This document shows, one piece after another, positions 1-7,937 of a stretch of DNA of 24,761 bases. Both the position numbers and the translations under genes were made by a program. The first letter of the stretch is position 1; the number at the start of each line of letters is the position of its first letter. This DNA comes from M55B154 sp964345775 (lineage in GTDB: Bacteria; Spirochaetota; UBA4802; UB4802). The stretch is from assembly GCA_964345775.1 (NCBI GenBank), contig CAYFSO010000037.1:1-24761 (forward strand), in the 5' to 3' direction. The notes beneath the pieces are model-generated. The model made no database searches and had not been told where the DNA came from. It saw only the letters and a list, made by a program, of their open reading frames with translations.

Positions 1-44
1 TCGTGTACGGGATTTAACGCTGCCCGGGGGTTTGGGTGGGCAAA

Positions 45-56
45 GGGGTCAGAGCC
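45..56 (+). repeat. dispersed repeat copy 1 (GGGGTCAGAGCC core)
   Basis: Exact copy of the 12-base core, preceded by AAA and followed by AT. The 17-base stretch 42-58 is identical to that around the copy in the photolyase gene (22122-22138). It lies in non-coding or decayed DNA upstream of the histidine-kinase remnant. The identity is seen directly; membership in a mobile or REP-like family is inferred. Confidence 0.8.
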
Positions 57-223
57 ATATATCATTCAATGTACCCCTGAAGCGATTAAAATGTTAATAC
101 CGTTAGTATAAACACAATACCAGAGCTATTAAACCAGTTGTACAACAAATTTCGGAATTTGCACCCATACACAGCCTCATAAACCTAAAAAAAGCAGGAG
201 TAATTAGTGAAGAATCAGGATGA

Positions 224-361
224 TTGCTGGATAACAAGCAAGGTGGCGGTAATTCCCTTGGCATTAACCTGGTCACAATGCTGGCAGAAAAACAATTAAA
301 AGGTAGCATACAGATATACAATAGTGAAGGAGCCGTTTATAATATCTCTTTTCCTGTTTGA
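224..361 (+). pseudogene. C-terminal remnant of a sensor histidine kinase
   Basis: Reading the frame that ends at TGA 359-361 gives a tail containing NSLGINLVTMLAEKQLKG, then SIQIYNSEG and a final NISFPV. This matches the end of the HATPase domain of PAS-type sensor kinases: a Ser-Leu-Gly-x-x-Leu-Val helix, then a Gln-Leu-x-Gly turn, then two strands ending in Phe-Pro. A stop at 221-223 breaks the frame upstream, another lies at 104-106, and no DxGxG nucleotide-binding box is visible. Only the last 40 or so residues survive, so this is read as a decayed kinase gene rather than a working product. Nothing else recognisable was seen in the roughly 370 gene-free bases here. Residue similarity was judged by eye, so confidence is moderate. 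Confidence 0.4.
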
Positions 362-373
362 GATTGTACATAG

Positions 374-1867
374 TTATAAAATATACCTGTCTCTAAGATG
401 ATCTTTAAATGGTTCAGCACTAATGGCTTTCCCTGCGGCATCCACTACAAGTTCTTCAAATGAAAGCAAACTTCCATTTTTGTATATCCTGTTTTCCAGC
501 CAGGTGACAATATCAGTAAAGTTTCCCTGACTTATATCTTCAAGCATGTTGCCGTTTTCTTGCTGTAGCTTGTAAAAAAGCTGTGACGCGAGAACTGCAC
601 CAAGGCTGTAACAGGGAAAATACCCGAATGCACCATGGGCCCAGTGAATATCCTGAAGACACCCCAGTGCGTCAGATGGAGGATCAATTCCGAGGTATTT
701 GTGCATTCCATCATTCCATGCGTCAGGTATATCATTGACCTTGAGTTTATCATCCAGCAGCAGTTTTTCCAGATCGTATCTCAATATCACATGTAACGGG
801 TATGTAACTTCATCTGCTTCTATTCGGATGAATCCAGGATACACATGCCTGATTATACCATACACATTGTCAAACAAAAGCTCTTCGGAGTCACCAAATA
901 TTTCCTTCATAACAGGTGTTATGAACTGAATGAATTCCGGGGTCAGAGCCACCATCTTTTCCATAAAAAGGGACATGGCCTCGTGCACCACCATACCCCT
1001 TGCAAATCCTGCTGGTTGCAGGCGCCATTCCAATGGCCGATTCAGTTCATAAAGGGCATGTCCGGTTTCATGTATAGTGGCGGTAAGGGCAAAAAGTGGA
1101 TCATTCTCCCTGTAGGCGGTTGTTATCCGTGCGTCAAGAGGGTGCCCTGTCGTAAAAGGATGGGCGCTCATATCGATTCGCCCCCTGTTGAAATCAAATC
1201 CCATGATCTTCATGATGTGTTGTGAAAGCTCTTTTTGCTTTTCCTCATTGTATCCGTTTGTAAATGGTAAATTGTTACCTGTTCCAGCTTGCGTTTCCTG
1301 TACCTGGACAAGAAATCCGGGTAAAAAATCCTTCAAACTGTCAAAAACTGTATCGATCGTGAGTGTAGTAAGTCCAGGTTGAAACTGGTCAACCAGGGCA
1401 TTATAAGGAGTTGTATCCAGTGCTTCAGCCTTAAGCCCGGCAGATTCACGGGTTAATTCGATTATCTTAACCAGGTGGGGGACGAAAATGCTGAAATCAT
1501 CCTCACTTCTGGCATTTCGCCATGCCATTTCCGCCCTGGATGTGGTAAGGGTCAGAGCCTCTACCAGTTTTCCAGGGAGGGCGGCTGCATGGATCCATTC
1601 ACGCCTGGCTTCGCGGAGATTGGCCTGCTGCCACTCTGTAAGATCATCCTTCTCAGATGCAGCCTTTTCAAGCAGTTCTCCCCAGTCAGGACGGGTCAGC
1701 AGTTCATGTGCTTTACCACTGAGCCATGCCAGCTGTTCGGCGCGGGCTTCCACAGAACCAGGGGCCATGTATACTTCCTGGTCCCACGAGAGGGCTTCCA
1801 TTATCTCGCCGAGGAGTGATATTTCCCTGAAACGGTTTTCTATAGTTTCATAAGCTGTAGATGTCAT
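374..1867 (-). CDS. M32 family metallocarboxypeptidase (carboxypeptidase Taq type)
   Basis: Zinc carboxypeptidase that removes C-terminal residues from peptides, probably in the cytoplasm since no signal peptide is present. At 497 residues it has the usual family length. The HExxH zinc motif is HETGH at residues 266-270. The third ligand is probably Glu296 in the GMVVHEAMSLFMEKM helix. The family signatures YPLHVILRYDLEKLL and IHWAHGAFGYFPCYSLG lie in the C-terminal third. The ATG at 1867 is supported by a GAGG about 8 bases upstream. The gene stands alone, downstream of two outer-membrane protein genes on the same strand. Oddly, two copies of the dispersed repeat core lie inside it (939-950 exact, 1549-1559 with 11 bases), both read as Ala-Leu-Thr on the coding strand. 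All family motifs look intact, so the enzyme is probably active. Confidence 0.95.
   Translation of the reverse strand: MTSTAYETIENRFREISLLGEIMEALSWDQEVYMAPGSVEARAEQLAWLSGKAHELLTRPDWGELLEKAASEKDDLTEWQQANLREARREWIHAAALPGKLVEALTLTTSRAEMAWRNARSEDDFSIFVPHLVKIIELTRESAGLKAEALDTTPYNALVDQFQPGLTTLTIDTVFDSLKDFLPGFLVQVQETQAGTGNNLPFTNGYNEEKQKELSQHIMKIMGFDFNRGRIDMSAHPFTTGHPLDARITTAYRENDPLFALTATIHETGHALYELNRPLEWRLQPAGFARGMVVHEAMSLFMEKMVALTPEFIQFITPVMKEIFGDSEELLFDNVYGIIRHVYPGFIRIEADEVTYPLHVILRYDLEKLLLDDKLKVNDIPDAWNDGMHKYLGIDPPSDALGCLQDIHWAHGAFGYFPCYSLGAVLASQLFYKLQQENGNMLEDISQGNFTDIVTWLENRIYKNGSLLSFEELVVDAAGKAISAEPFKDHLRDRYIL
939..950 (+). repeat. dispersed repeat copy 2, inside the M32 gene
   Basis: Exact GGGGTCAGAGCC on the plus strand within the minus-strand carboxypeptidase gene, covering about residues 306-310 (Ala-Leu-Thr-Pro region). 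It does not break the frame. Confidence 0.75.
1549..1559 (+). repeat. dispersed repeat copy 3 (11 of 12 bases), inside the M32 gene
   Basis: GGGTCAGAGCC, preceded by AA rather than G, within the carboxypeptidase gene at about residues 103-107 (Ala-Leu-Thr-Leu). Same orientation as the other copies. An 11-base match is weaker evidence than the exact copies. Confidence 0.5.
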
Positions 1868-1916
1868 AAAGCTAACCTCATAATTTTTATGGCTGCCGGT
1901 TTTAACCTGGTTAAAG

Positions 1917-1928
1917 GGGGTCAGAGCC
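1917..1928 (+). repeat. dispersed repeat copy 4
   Basis: Exact core with an extra G (AAAGGGGGTCAGAGCCC, 1913-1929). It lies between the start of the M32 gene and the end of the frameshifted outer-membrane protein gene, 16 bases before copy 5. Confidence 0.85.
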
Positions 1929-1944
1929 CTCCTACATAAATACA

Positions 1945-1956
1945 GGGGTCAGAGCC
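1945..1956 (+). repeat. dispersed repeat copy 5
   Basis: Exact GGGGTCAGAGCC, in tandem with copy 4. It ends 9 bases short of the reconstructed stop codon of the frameshifted outer-membrane protein gene (1966-1968), so it sits immediately downstream of that gene. Confidence 0.85.
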
Positions 1957-1965
1957 TCAAAAGCC

Positions 1966-2708
1966 TCAAAAAGTCATAAGAACATCAAAAGAACCAACAT
2001 AGAGCCACAGGTGTGAATCGATTGATCTTAAAGCTGAAAAGTATATACCGCAGACAACGTCACCCCCGTAAATATGATTATGCGCTTCATACTCATTATT
2101 CTCAGACTTATCATTTATCATGTAGAAATACTGGTACCTGTCACCCAGGTTGATAGAGGTGGATGCAGAAGCAATGTACCATGCAAGCGTAATGGTTCCA
2201 TTTCCTCCATAAGCGGTAGAAAGTGTTTCCTGATCACCATAGTTATCTGAACTTGAAGAGTTTTTCCCTCTTGCATAAATACCTGATGCATTTGCGAGAA
2301 GGTAAAAATTTCCTGTTCTTCACTGGTTGTAGAAAGCTCCCATTCATATCCCATTAACTTTATACCGGCAAAAAGTTTTATAAGGCTTGCAAGCCTGTAA
2401 TTGAGAACCAGGTCTGAGTCAAAACGGTCAATTTTTTCACCGGATTGATGAGGGTATTCTATTTCATAATGCCCGTAAAGAAATACACCTGATACGCTAC
2501 ACCTCTCGGAAATCCCAAAAGAAAAAAGTAGGCCATATAAGAGCGAAGAGTCATCTCCTGACTCTCCACCTTTAACTGCATCAATCTTCCACCATGAATA
2601 CCAGGTTGCTGCACCAATACTGAGATCGGAAGCATGTGCCAGTGTTACCGGTATAATTCCCGTTACCAGGATAGCGCTAATTATTAGCATGATACCAGTT
2701 TTTTTCAT
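1966..2708 (-). pseudogene. outer-membrane beta-barrel-like protein, frameshifted
   Basis: The open frame begins at ATG 2708, with GGAG 6 bases upstream and a Sec signal peptide (MKKTGIMLIISAILVTG, then a cleavage region ending ALAHA-like). It runs through strand-rich sequence to about Glu-Glu-Gln near 2315. The remaining in-frame reading, to a stop at 2118, loses barrel character. Shifting by one base near 2303-2320 opens a continuous frame containing NFYLLANASGIYARGK, GNGTITLAWYIASAS and NLGDRYQYFYM, ending at TGA 1966-1968 with a terminal Phe, as expected for an outer-membrane insertion signal. The reconstructed protein is about 245 residues. The gene is 30 bases downstream of another outer-membrane protein gene, so they are probably co-transcribed. 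A TTG at 2720 is an alternative start but is less well placed. The shift could be a real mutation, phase variation or an assembly error at the run of A and T. No family was recognised. Confidence 0.7.
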
Positions 2709-2738
2709 TTTAATCTCCAACTATATCAAATAATATAA

Positions 2739-3881
2739 TCAGAAGAATACCGACGCCGAAAGGAAAAAGCCCCAGAAGAACTCAAGCCGCTTGAACTCCA
2801 TGTCTACCCTGTCTCCCTGGTTTACAGTTGCCTGTGCATCAGCCATTGTATCAAAATATGTTATATCCTTTTCCAGCTTAACCTGAGACATGGTCAGCCA
2901 TGAATAATACATGCCGTAGTCGACACCACCCTCGATTTTCATATGCTTCAAAATGTATTGCAGGGTTATTGAACCGGAGCTTGAAACATTGAAATTATCA
3001 AAAGAGAATGGCTTGATCTCCTTTGACTTAAAATAATCAGATTGGGCGCTGTACCCACCAAGGCCTGAGAGGCTGAGGGGAGTATACGTGGTCATGTACA
3101 GGTCACCCCATACGGGGAACCTGCTCTTTAAGCCGATGAAAATATCCACGTACCTGTTATTGGTATACATGAAGACTTCACCGGAGCTTCCCATGGTTGT
3201 CACTGTTAATTCTGTAGGTGCCTCGTATTGCACGTATTTACCACCAAGTTCTGTTGTGAGATAGTCACCAATGAATGCAAGCTTGAGTGTATACTGGCTG
3301 TAACGGGTATACCATGATATCTTATCTCCAGGCGAAAGGGTTATCATGTCGCCAGATTTGGGGTAGTAATATATATCGGTAGTAGTGCCATCGTAATCCT
3401 TATACCCCTTTGAGGTGATGGTGCTTTTAAACTCCCTTAAAACCACGTCACCCTGCAACGCAATATTTCCGAACTGCAGGCCGCTGAGAAGTTTTAATTC
3501 CTGTGCACGGTCATCTTCTTCTGCCTGCAGGTCTTCACTGCTGTTATACTCAGTTGGCAGGGATAGCCTGTCCGAAAGATAATCCATTCCCAGGCTGAGG
3601 ATTGAGATATTGGTTTTAAGCCCGTATTTTTTTACGATGAAAGGAGATGCATTGTGAGTGTAGTCAAGTCCCATGGAAGAAGAGCTGCCAAACAGCGACA
3701 TGTAGTCACTCATGCTCATCATTTTCCAGCGGTAATACCCGTAACCGCCGTAAGCATATATCAGCGATGAAGTTTCAGGGTTGAGATCGCTGGTTTTATC
3801 AGTTTTGGCAAAGACATAAGAGACATTGATTATAAAGATACACGTTACAATGGTGAGACAAAAGAAAGATAATTGCCTCAT
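2739..3881 (-). CDS. outer-membrane beta-barrel-like protein, function unknown
   Basis: 380 residues with an N-terminal signal peptide (MRQLSFFCLTIVTCIFIINVSYVFA, probable cleavage after Ala25). The body is rich in alternating aromatic and polar residues and in Tyr, Ser, Gly and Thr. The C-terminus LSASVFF ends in Phe, the usual recognition signal for barrel insertion. This points to an outer-membrane barrel, but I recognise no specific family or cargo. The ATG at 3881 has a strong AGGAG 7 bases upstream. It is the first gene of a probable two-gene unit with the frameshifted barrel gene downstream. A candidate promoter and an 8-base inverted repeat lie in its leader. It could be a porin, a transporter-like barrel or an adhesin. 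Confidence 0.8.
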   Translation of the reverse strand: MRQLSFFCLTIVTCIFIINVSYVFAKTDKTSDLNPETSSLIYAYGGYGYYRWKMMSMSDYMSLFGSSSSMGLDYTHNASPFIVKKYGLKTNISILSLGMDYLSDRLSLPTEYNSSEDLQAEEDDRAQELKLLSGLQFGNIALQGDVVLREFKSTITSKGYKDYDGTTTDIYYYPKSGDMITLSPGDKISWYTRYSQYTLKLAFIGDYLTTELGGKYVQYEAPTELTVTTMGSSGEVFMYTNNRYVDIFIGLKSRFPVWGDLYMTTYTPLSLSGLGGYSAQSDYFKSKEIKPFSFDNFNVSSSGSITLQYILKHMKIEGGVDYGMYYSWLTMSQVKLEKDITYFDTMADAQATVNQGDRVDMEFKRLEFFWGFFLSASVFF

Positions 3882-3922
3882 ATTATTGCTCCTGAAATAA
3901 ATATGTTAATATTGATAAGCAA

Positions 3923-3945
3923 TGAATACTTCCGGTGAGTATTCA
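3923..3945 (-). promoter_or_regulatory. 8-base inverted repeat in the leader of the barrel gene
   Basis: TGAATACT (3923-3930) and AGTATTCA (3938-3945) are perfect inverted repeats around a 7-base spacer. They lie just downstream of the candidate -10 element for the minus-strand outer-membrane protein gene. It could be a repressor operator at the transcription start or a 5' mRNA hairpin. Function is inferred from position only. Confidence 0.45.
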
Positions 3946-3947
3946 GA

Positions 3948-3976
3948 ATATGATAATATAAATTGTATTATGTCAA
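3948..3976 (-). promoter_or_regulatory. candidate sigma70-type promoter for the outer-membrane gene pair
   Basis: On the minus strand TTGACA (3971-3976) is a perfect -35 box. A 17-base spacer leads to TCATAT (3948-3953), a weak -10 with 3 of 6 consensus bases. The predicted leader is about 60 bases to ATG 3881. The roughly 260 bases between the divergent genes (3882-4146) are very AT-rich and hold no other gene I can support. Confidence 0.4.
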
Positions 3977-4146
3977 GTCATTCATTTTGTATTCTGCACA
4001 GAATCACATAATCATGATAATGAGTTCCGCACTATACATTCAACTCATGTATTAAATGCAAATGTGTATAAAAAAAACATTGATAAATTATATCTACATA
4101 TCATGATCTTTATTTAAAATTATAAACTCTTGTGAGGTTTTTAATT

Positions 4147-5430
4147 ATGAATAAAATAATGATCTGCTTATTCATTAGTGTAATACCTTTTCTTTTGTTT
4201 TCATGTAAGGAAGAAGAAAAGTATTCAAATCAAAAAGCGTATTATTCCCATTCCATAGAAAATCGCTCAGCCCTCGTGTTATATGACGATACAAATGTCT
4301 GGGATAAACCAGAAAATGGTACAGTAATTGGTAAGATCAACAAGAATGAACTTGTCCAGGTTCTTGAAAAAACAGATAAAGAATATGGTTTATTAAACGG
4401 GAAAATGCACAAGTATCATTCTGATATTTATAAAGAAAACAATGAATTTTCATGGGTGCATTTTCATCCATGGTACAGGGTTGTAATGAAAGGCAACAAA
4501 ACTGGATGGATATTCGGTCAATACCTTGGAATAAATATAAACTACGGCTTCAATGAAAAATATTTTCACGAGGATGTGAAGAAATTTAACATGAAGTTTT
4601 TTGATATATTACCAGACAATAGTGATGAAAGACTCTGGTTGATACAGTGTCATCCAGAAAATGAGATGGATACTGTAGCAGCGATAATAAGGCTGGTTGT
4701 ATCAAGTAGTACTGAAAATAAAATCATCGAAGACTTGAAAATTACCCATGATGAGTATATTAAAGATATCAATATTATACGGGGGAGGTCCCTTGTATCT
4801 CCAATGATGGTAATTGAATACTTCTGGCAGGCAGAAACTGATATAGCCAGGGGTAAAAATACCTATATATACTCATATATAGATAATCAAATTACCAGGG
4901 TGTTTACAGGTAGTACATATGTATATAATCCCCATGGGAAAGAATGGTCAACTGCCGAATTGCTTATCAAGTTTGATTCAAAAGGTATCCCGGTTATCCA
5001 TCAAAGAAGGATTGGTATAACCGGGACATTTGAAGAAAACAGTGAATATCCTTCAATGAAATATACCGTTGAAATACACAAATGGTATCCATCTGAAAAG
5101 TCATTTCTTCTGGAAAGCAAAAATACACTACCAGTGATTGCGACGGTTCGTAAGAAGGGAGTTAAAACCAGGAAAGATCCTGCAGATGAAAAGAGTATTC
5201 AAAGTACAAGTATCACCAGGGGGGATAAGTTATCAGTTATCAATGTATTCAACATTCAGGATGATGGATATTTCAAAAATAATAAAGGATTCTGGGTGCA
5301 AGTGAAAAATGATACAGGGAATTACTGGATACATTCAAAGGATCTTGATTTTCAACAGGATCATGCGGGTCACCTGTTGCATAGCAAAGATCCCCTTTCT
5401 AAAAATTACTTGAAAATTGAAACGAACTGA
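4147..5430 (+). CDS. lipoprotein with two SH3-like regions
   Basis: Predicted lipoprotein of 427 residues. The ATG at 4147 is chosen over a GTG at 4132 because GAGG lies 9 bases upstream and the protein then begins with a classic lipoprotein signal (MNKIMICLFISVIPFLLFSC, lipid-modified Cys20). Two regions look like bacterial SH3 folds. One is near residues 40-115 (ALVLYDDTNVWDKP through GWIFGQYLG). The other is in the C-terminal quarter (IATVRKKGVKTRKDP through YWIHSKDLDF). Each has the Val-Arg/Trp-x-x-Pro start and the Gly-Trp/Tyr-Trp-Ile end typical of the fold. Such domains often bind cell-wall peptides, which would place the protein in the periplasm on a membrane. The middle section is unrecognised. 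The gene is strikingly AT-rich compared with the gcv operon. It is transcribed alone and converges with the next gene. Confidence 0.75.
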   Translation: MNKIMICLFISVIPFLLFSCKEEEKYSNQKAYYSHSIENRSALVLYDDTNVWDKPENGTVIGKINKNELVQVLEKTDKEYGLLNGKMHKYHSDIYKENNEFSWVHFHPWYRVVMKGNKTGWIFGQYLGININYGFNEKYFHEDVKKFNMKFFDILPDNSDERLWLIQCHPENEMDTVAAIIRLVVSSSTENKIIEDLKITHDEYIKDINIIRGRSLVSPMMVIEYFWQAETDIARGKNTYIYSYIDNQITRVFTGSTYVYNPHGKEWSTAELLIKFDSKGIPVIHQRRIGITGTFEENSEYPSMKYTVEIHKWYPSEKSFLLESKNTLPVIATVRKKGVKTRKDPADEKSIQSTSITRGDKLSVINVFNIQDDGYFKNNKGFWVQVKNDTGNYWIHSKDLDFQQDHAGHLLHSKDPLSKNYLKIETN

Positions 5431-5464
5431 AGGAATACAAATCAATCTCAAAATACAAGGATCC

Positions 5465-5505
5465 CCTTTTCCCCTTTTGGAGGTCAACTCACGTTGGGGA
5501 AAAGG
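5465..5505. terminator. inverted repeat between convergent genes, possible bidirectional terminator
   Basis: CCTTTTCCCC (5465-5474) and GGGGAAAAGG (5496-5505) are a perfect 10-base inverted repeat separated by 21 bases. It lies between two convergent genes, where a shared terminator is expected. The loop is long and no clear U-tract follows on either strand, so termination is inferred from position. Confidence 0.4.
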
Positions 5506-5585
5506 TAAAGTTAGTTGTTGCCGTTACAAGATAACTTCAGGTAATATTTCTACTATCCATGTACGATTGTATTATGAACAGTATT

Positions 5586-6596
5586 CTACTTAATCTCGGT
5601 ATACACCGCCTTGCTCTTTTTGTTATCTGAATCTTCACCTTCAGGAGGGAACACCTGGAATAGCAGGTTGTTCTGGTAAACAGTAATTCCCGGGAAGATG
5701 TTCTCTATCTTGCTGGTAATTGCGTCAGCTTCCACTTTCAGCACTGCCTCTGACTTGTCGTACAGAGTGCTTCTGTACTTGATAACCGGGACCAGGTCTT
5801 CCTGTACAAACACCCCTGAAATGGTATAGATCTTTGGTTTTGATTCAATGGATGTGATCTCGATGGGGAATTCGTGCCTGCTGTCGATCTTTTCCTTAAG
5901 CTTTTGCTGGTAATTCAGTATTTCTTTTTCCTGCGGATAAAAGGCAAATGGTGAAGGTTTCAGGTACCTTTTGATATTTGATAACCACAGCAATGCCATA
6001 ATGGTATGGCCTTTCTGGTCAAGAAGTTTTGCCCTTTTGTAAAGATCAAGGGCTGTCTGGTTTAACAGGCTGTAGGCCCCTATCCTGAAAGCGTATAGTT
6101 CCCAGTTGTCTTCGGGCTTTACGTACACGATGGTGACATGGTACTTGTTGTGTTCATGGGTAAATGAGTATATAGAAAAGATGTTCTCAGTGAACATGGC
6201 GGGAAATCTGATCTCATAGCCTATGGTATACTTTTTCGGTATGCTGAATGATTTTTCGGATGTTGTTTCCTTTACCTTTACATGATAGTTTTTTACAAGA
6301 GTGCGTTTTGCCTCACCGAGTATCTTTCCATAATTTTTGTAAAAATCTTCGAACACCTTTTTCCCATGAGCTTTTGCCGGCTCAATTGACATGTCATACA
6401 TGATGGAAGGATTGTTCTTTTCTATGCTTGTAAAAAGCTTGTCGTTGAGTTGCTTGATGTTTTTGAGTTGTGATGATTCAAAGCCTGTGTTTGCATCAAT
6501 TGAATAATTATCTTCTATATCTTCGGTTAATGCTGGTGAAATTCCCAGGTACATGATTGCCGCAAGCAGCAAGATAAAAGTTACAAGGTGTCTCAT
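5586..6596 (-). CDS. exported protein of unknown function
   Basis: 336 residues from ATG 6596, preferred over ATG 6611 because GAGGG sits about 8 bases before it and the product then begins directly with a signal peptide (MRHLVTFILLLAAIMYLGI, cleavage near SPALT). The N-terminal half is mixed helix and strand, with a segment (LNDKLFTSIEKNNPSIMYDM) that resembles the first helices of NTF2-like or DUF-type extracytoplasmic domains. The middle is helical (ALDLYKRAKLLDQKGHTIMALLWL), possibly a single TPR-like pair. No catalytic motif is visible. Periplasmic location is inferred. It converges with the SH3-like lipoprotein gene and diverges from the FemAB-like gene, so it appears to be transcribed alone. 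Confidence 0.65.
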   Translation of the reverse strand: MRHLVTFILLLAAIMYLGISPALTEDIEDNYSIDANTGFESSQLKNIKQLNDKLFTSIEKNNPSIMYDMSIEPAKAHGKKVFEDFYKNYGKILGEAKRTLVKNYHVKVKETTSEKSFSIPKKYTIGYEIRFPAMFTENIFSIYSFTHEHNKYHVTIVYVKPEDNWELYAFRIGAYSLLNQTALDLYKRAKLLDQKGHTIMALLWLSNIKRYLKPSPFAFYPQEKEILNYQQKLKEKIDSRHEFPIEITSIESKPKIYTISGVFVQEDLVPVIKYRSTLYDKSEAVLKVEADAITSKIENIFPGITVYQNNLLFQVFPPEGEDSDNKKSKAVYTEIK

Positions 6597-6694
6597 ATTG
6601 TATTCCCTCATATACGGTTATAATTGTGGAGAATAATACATACCGCCTTTATAATTACAAGAATAATTAGCGTATATGCCTTCTTCTCTTTTTA

Positions 6695-6736
6695 TTGTAA
6701 CATAATTTATATGTTGATAGTATAAAAATATACTAT
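6695..6736 (+). promoter_or_regulatory. candidate promoter overlapped by a perfect inverted repeat
   Basis: TTGTAA (6695-6700), a 17-base spacer and TAGTAT (6718-6723) form a plausible sigma70-type promoter. The -10 falls inside a perfect 8-base inverted repeat, ATAGTATA (6717-6724) and TATACTAT (6729-6736), with an AAAA centre. An operator over the -10 would let a dimeric repressor block the FemAB-like gene. The repeat ends one base before that gene's TTG start. Confidence 0.4.
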
Positions 6737-6737
6737 T

Positions 6738-7847
6738 TTGCTAAAGGATAGGTCCATCGAACCAGGAATACACGTACAACCGGTAGATTTCTCGTCCGTT
6801 CATTTCTACGATGAATTGTTCCAGAGCGGCTTCTGGGGCTATTTCAAGACACACATGGAGCGTGATGCCCGCGCTTTCCTGGTGAATTATGGTTCAAGCC
6901 GGTTCCCGCTGGTGATGATCGAACGCAGGATCGGTGGTGAGTTCGTCTACGTGTACTGTCCACGGGCACCGCAGGTATCTCTCCCGGAAGAGGAGCAGGG
7001 GCCTTTCATGGAAGCCCTCGCGCGGCAATTACAACCCTATCTTCCAGGCAGTACAGTGTTTGTCCGGTTTGACACTGTATGGCAGAATCCATACGATACT
7101 ACGAAAAATTACAGTGATAAGGGACACTGGCTCGGTCCTCCAAGGCATGAAGTCCGCGAGATACGAATGAATTATTTTACCCGGGGAAAAAATCTCCGGA
7201 AATCACCTGATGACCTAATGCCGCCTGATACCGTTGAGATCCAGTTACAGAAGGACGAGGATGCCCTGTTCATGGATATGCGTCAGAACACAAGAAACTG
7301 CATTCGCCGTTCATGGCGAAAAGGAGTTACGGTGCAGGATGCGCCTTTGAAGTATTTGCCTGACTGGTACAGGCTATACCGGGATACCGCCTTACGCAAA
7401 GGGTTTGAATCAGAAGGCATTGATTATTTCCAGAACCTTTTCCAGTCAGCAGACCAGTTCATGGAAAAAGCCGGTGACCAGGGCATGGTCCCGTCCTTCC
7501 ATCTCCTCATTGCTACCACGGGAAGGCAGGTACTTGCGGGGATGATACTGGGGCTATATGGTAACATGGCGTACTACCTTTTCGCAGGTTCTTCCCTCCA
7601 TTGGAACGATCTTATGCCCAATTACCTGTTGCAATGGGAAGCCATTAAAATGGCTCGTGATGCCAGGTGCCGGACGTATGATCTGTTCGGTATACCGCCC
7701 AATGATGATCCCACACATCCCCAGCACGGACTGTATACCTTCAAGAAAGGTTTTGGAGGCAGGATTGTACATAACAGGGGTTGCTGGGATTATCCAGTCG
7801 ATGAACACGTATACCAGGTGCTGAGAAACATAAAGGCTGCGGTATAG
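6738..7847 (+). CDS. FemAB/FemX-like aminoacyltransferase (GNAT fold)
   Basis: 369 residues resembling the FemAB family, which transfers amino acids from aminoacyl-tRNA to the peptidoglycan precursor at the inner face of the membrane. Visible hallmarks are an Arg-rich stretch after a conserved Asn (MRQNTRNCIRRSWRKGV), a central GNAT-like core (LAGMILGLYGNMAYYLFAGS followed by PNYLLQWEAIKMA), and the C-terminal signature YDLFGIPP then GLYTFKKGFGG and GCWDYPV. The exact substrate cannot be told; related proteins also act on other acceptors. The start is uncertain: the reading frame opens with TTG 6738, with no Shine-Dalgarno before it and immediately after a palindrome. No ATG or GTG lies near the protein's natural beginning. 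A metallophosphoesterase gene follows after 90 bases on the same strand and may be co-expressed. Confidence 0.8.
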   Translation: MLKDRSIEPGIHVQPVDFSSVHFYDELFQSGFWGYFKTHMERDARAFLVNYGSSRFPLVMIERRIGGEFVYVYCPRAPQVSLPEEEQGPFMEALARQLQPYLPGSTVFVRFDTVWQNPYDTTKNYSDKGHWLGPPRHEVREIRMNYFTRGKNLRKSPDDLMPPDTVEIQLQKDEDALFMDMRQNTRNCIRRSWRKGVTVQDAPLKYLPDWYRLYRDTALRKGFESEGIDYFQNLFQSADQFMEKAGDQGMVPSFHLLIATTGRQVLAGMILGLYGNMAYYLFAGSSLHWNDLMPNYLLQWEAIKMARDARCRTYDLFGIPPNDDPTHPQHGLYTFKKGFGGRIVHNRGCWDYPVDEHVYQVLRNIKAAV

Positions 7848-7937
7848 ACTCCCTGGTGTTTTCTCCACTGATTGTTGCCTGAACCCGCTAAATGTACTAC
7901 ACTGTATATGGATAACAGTGGATAAAGAAAAGTCAAG

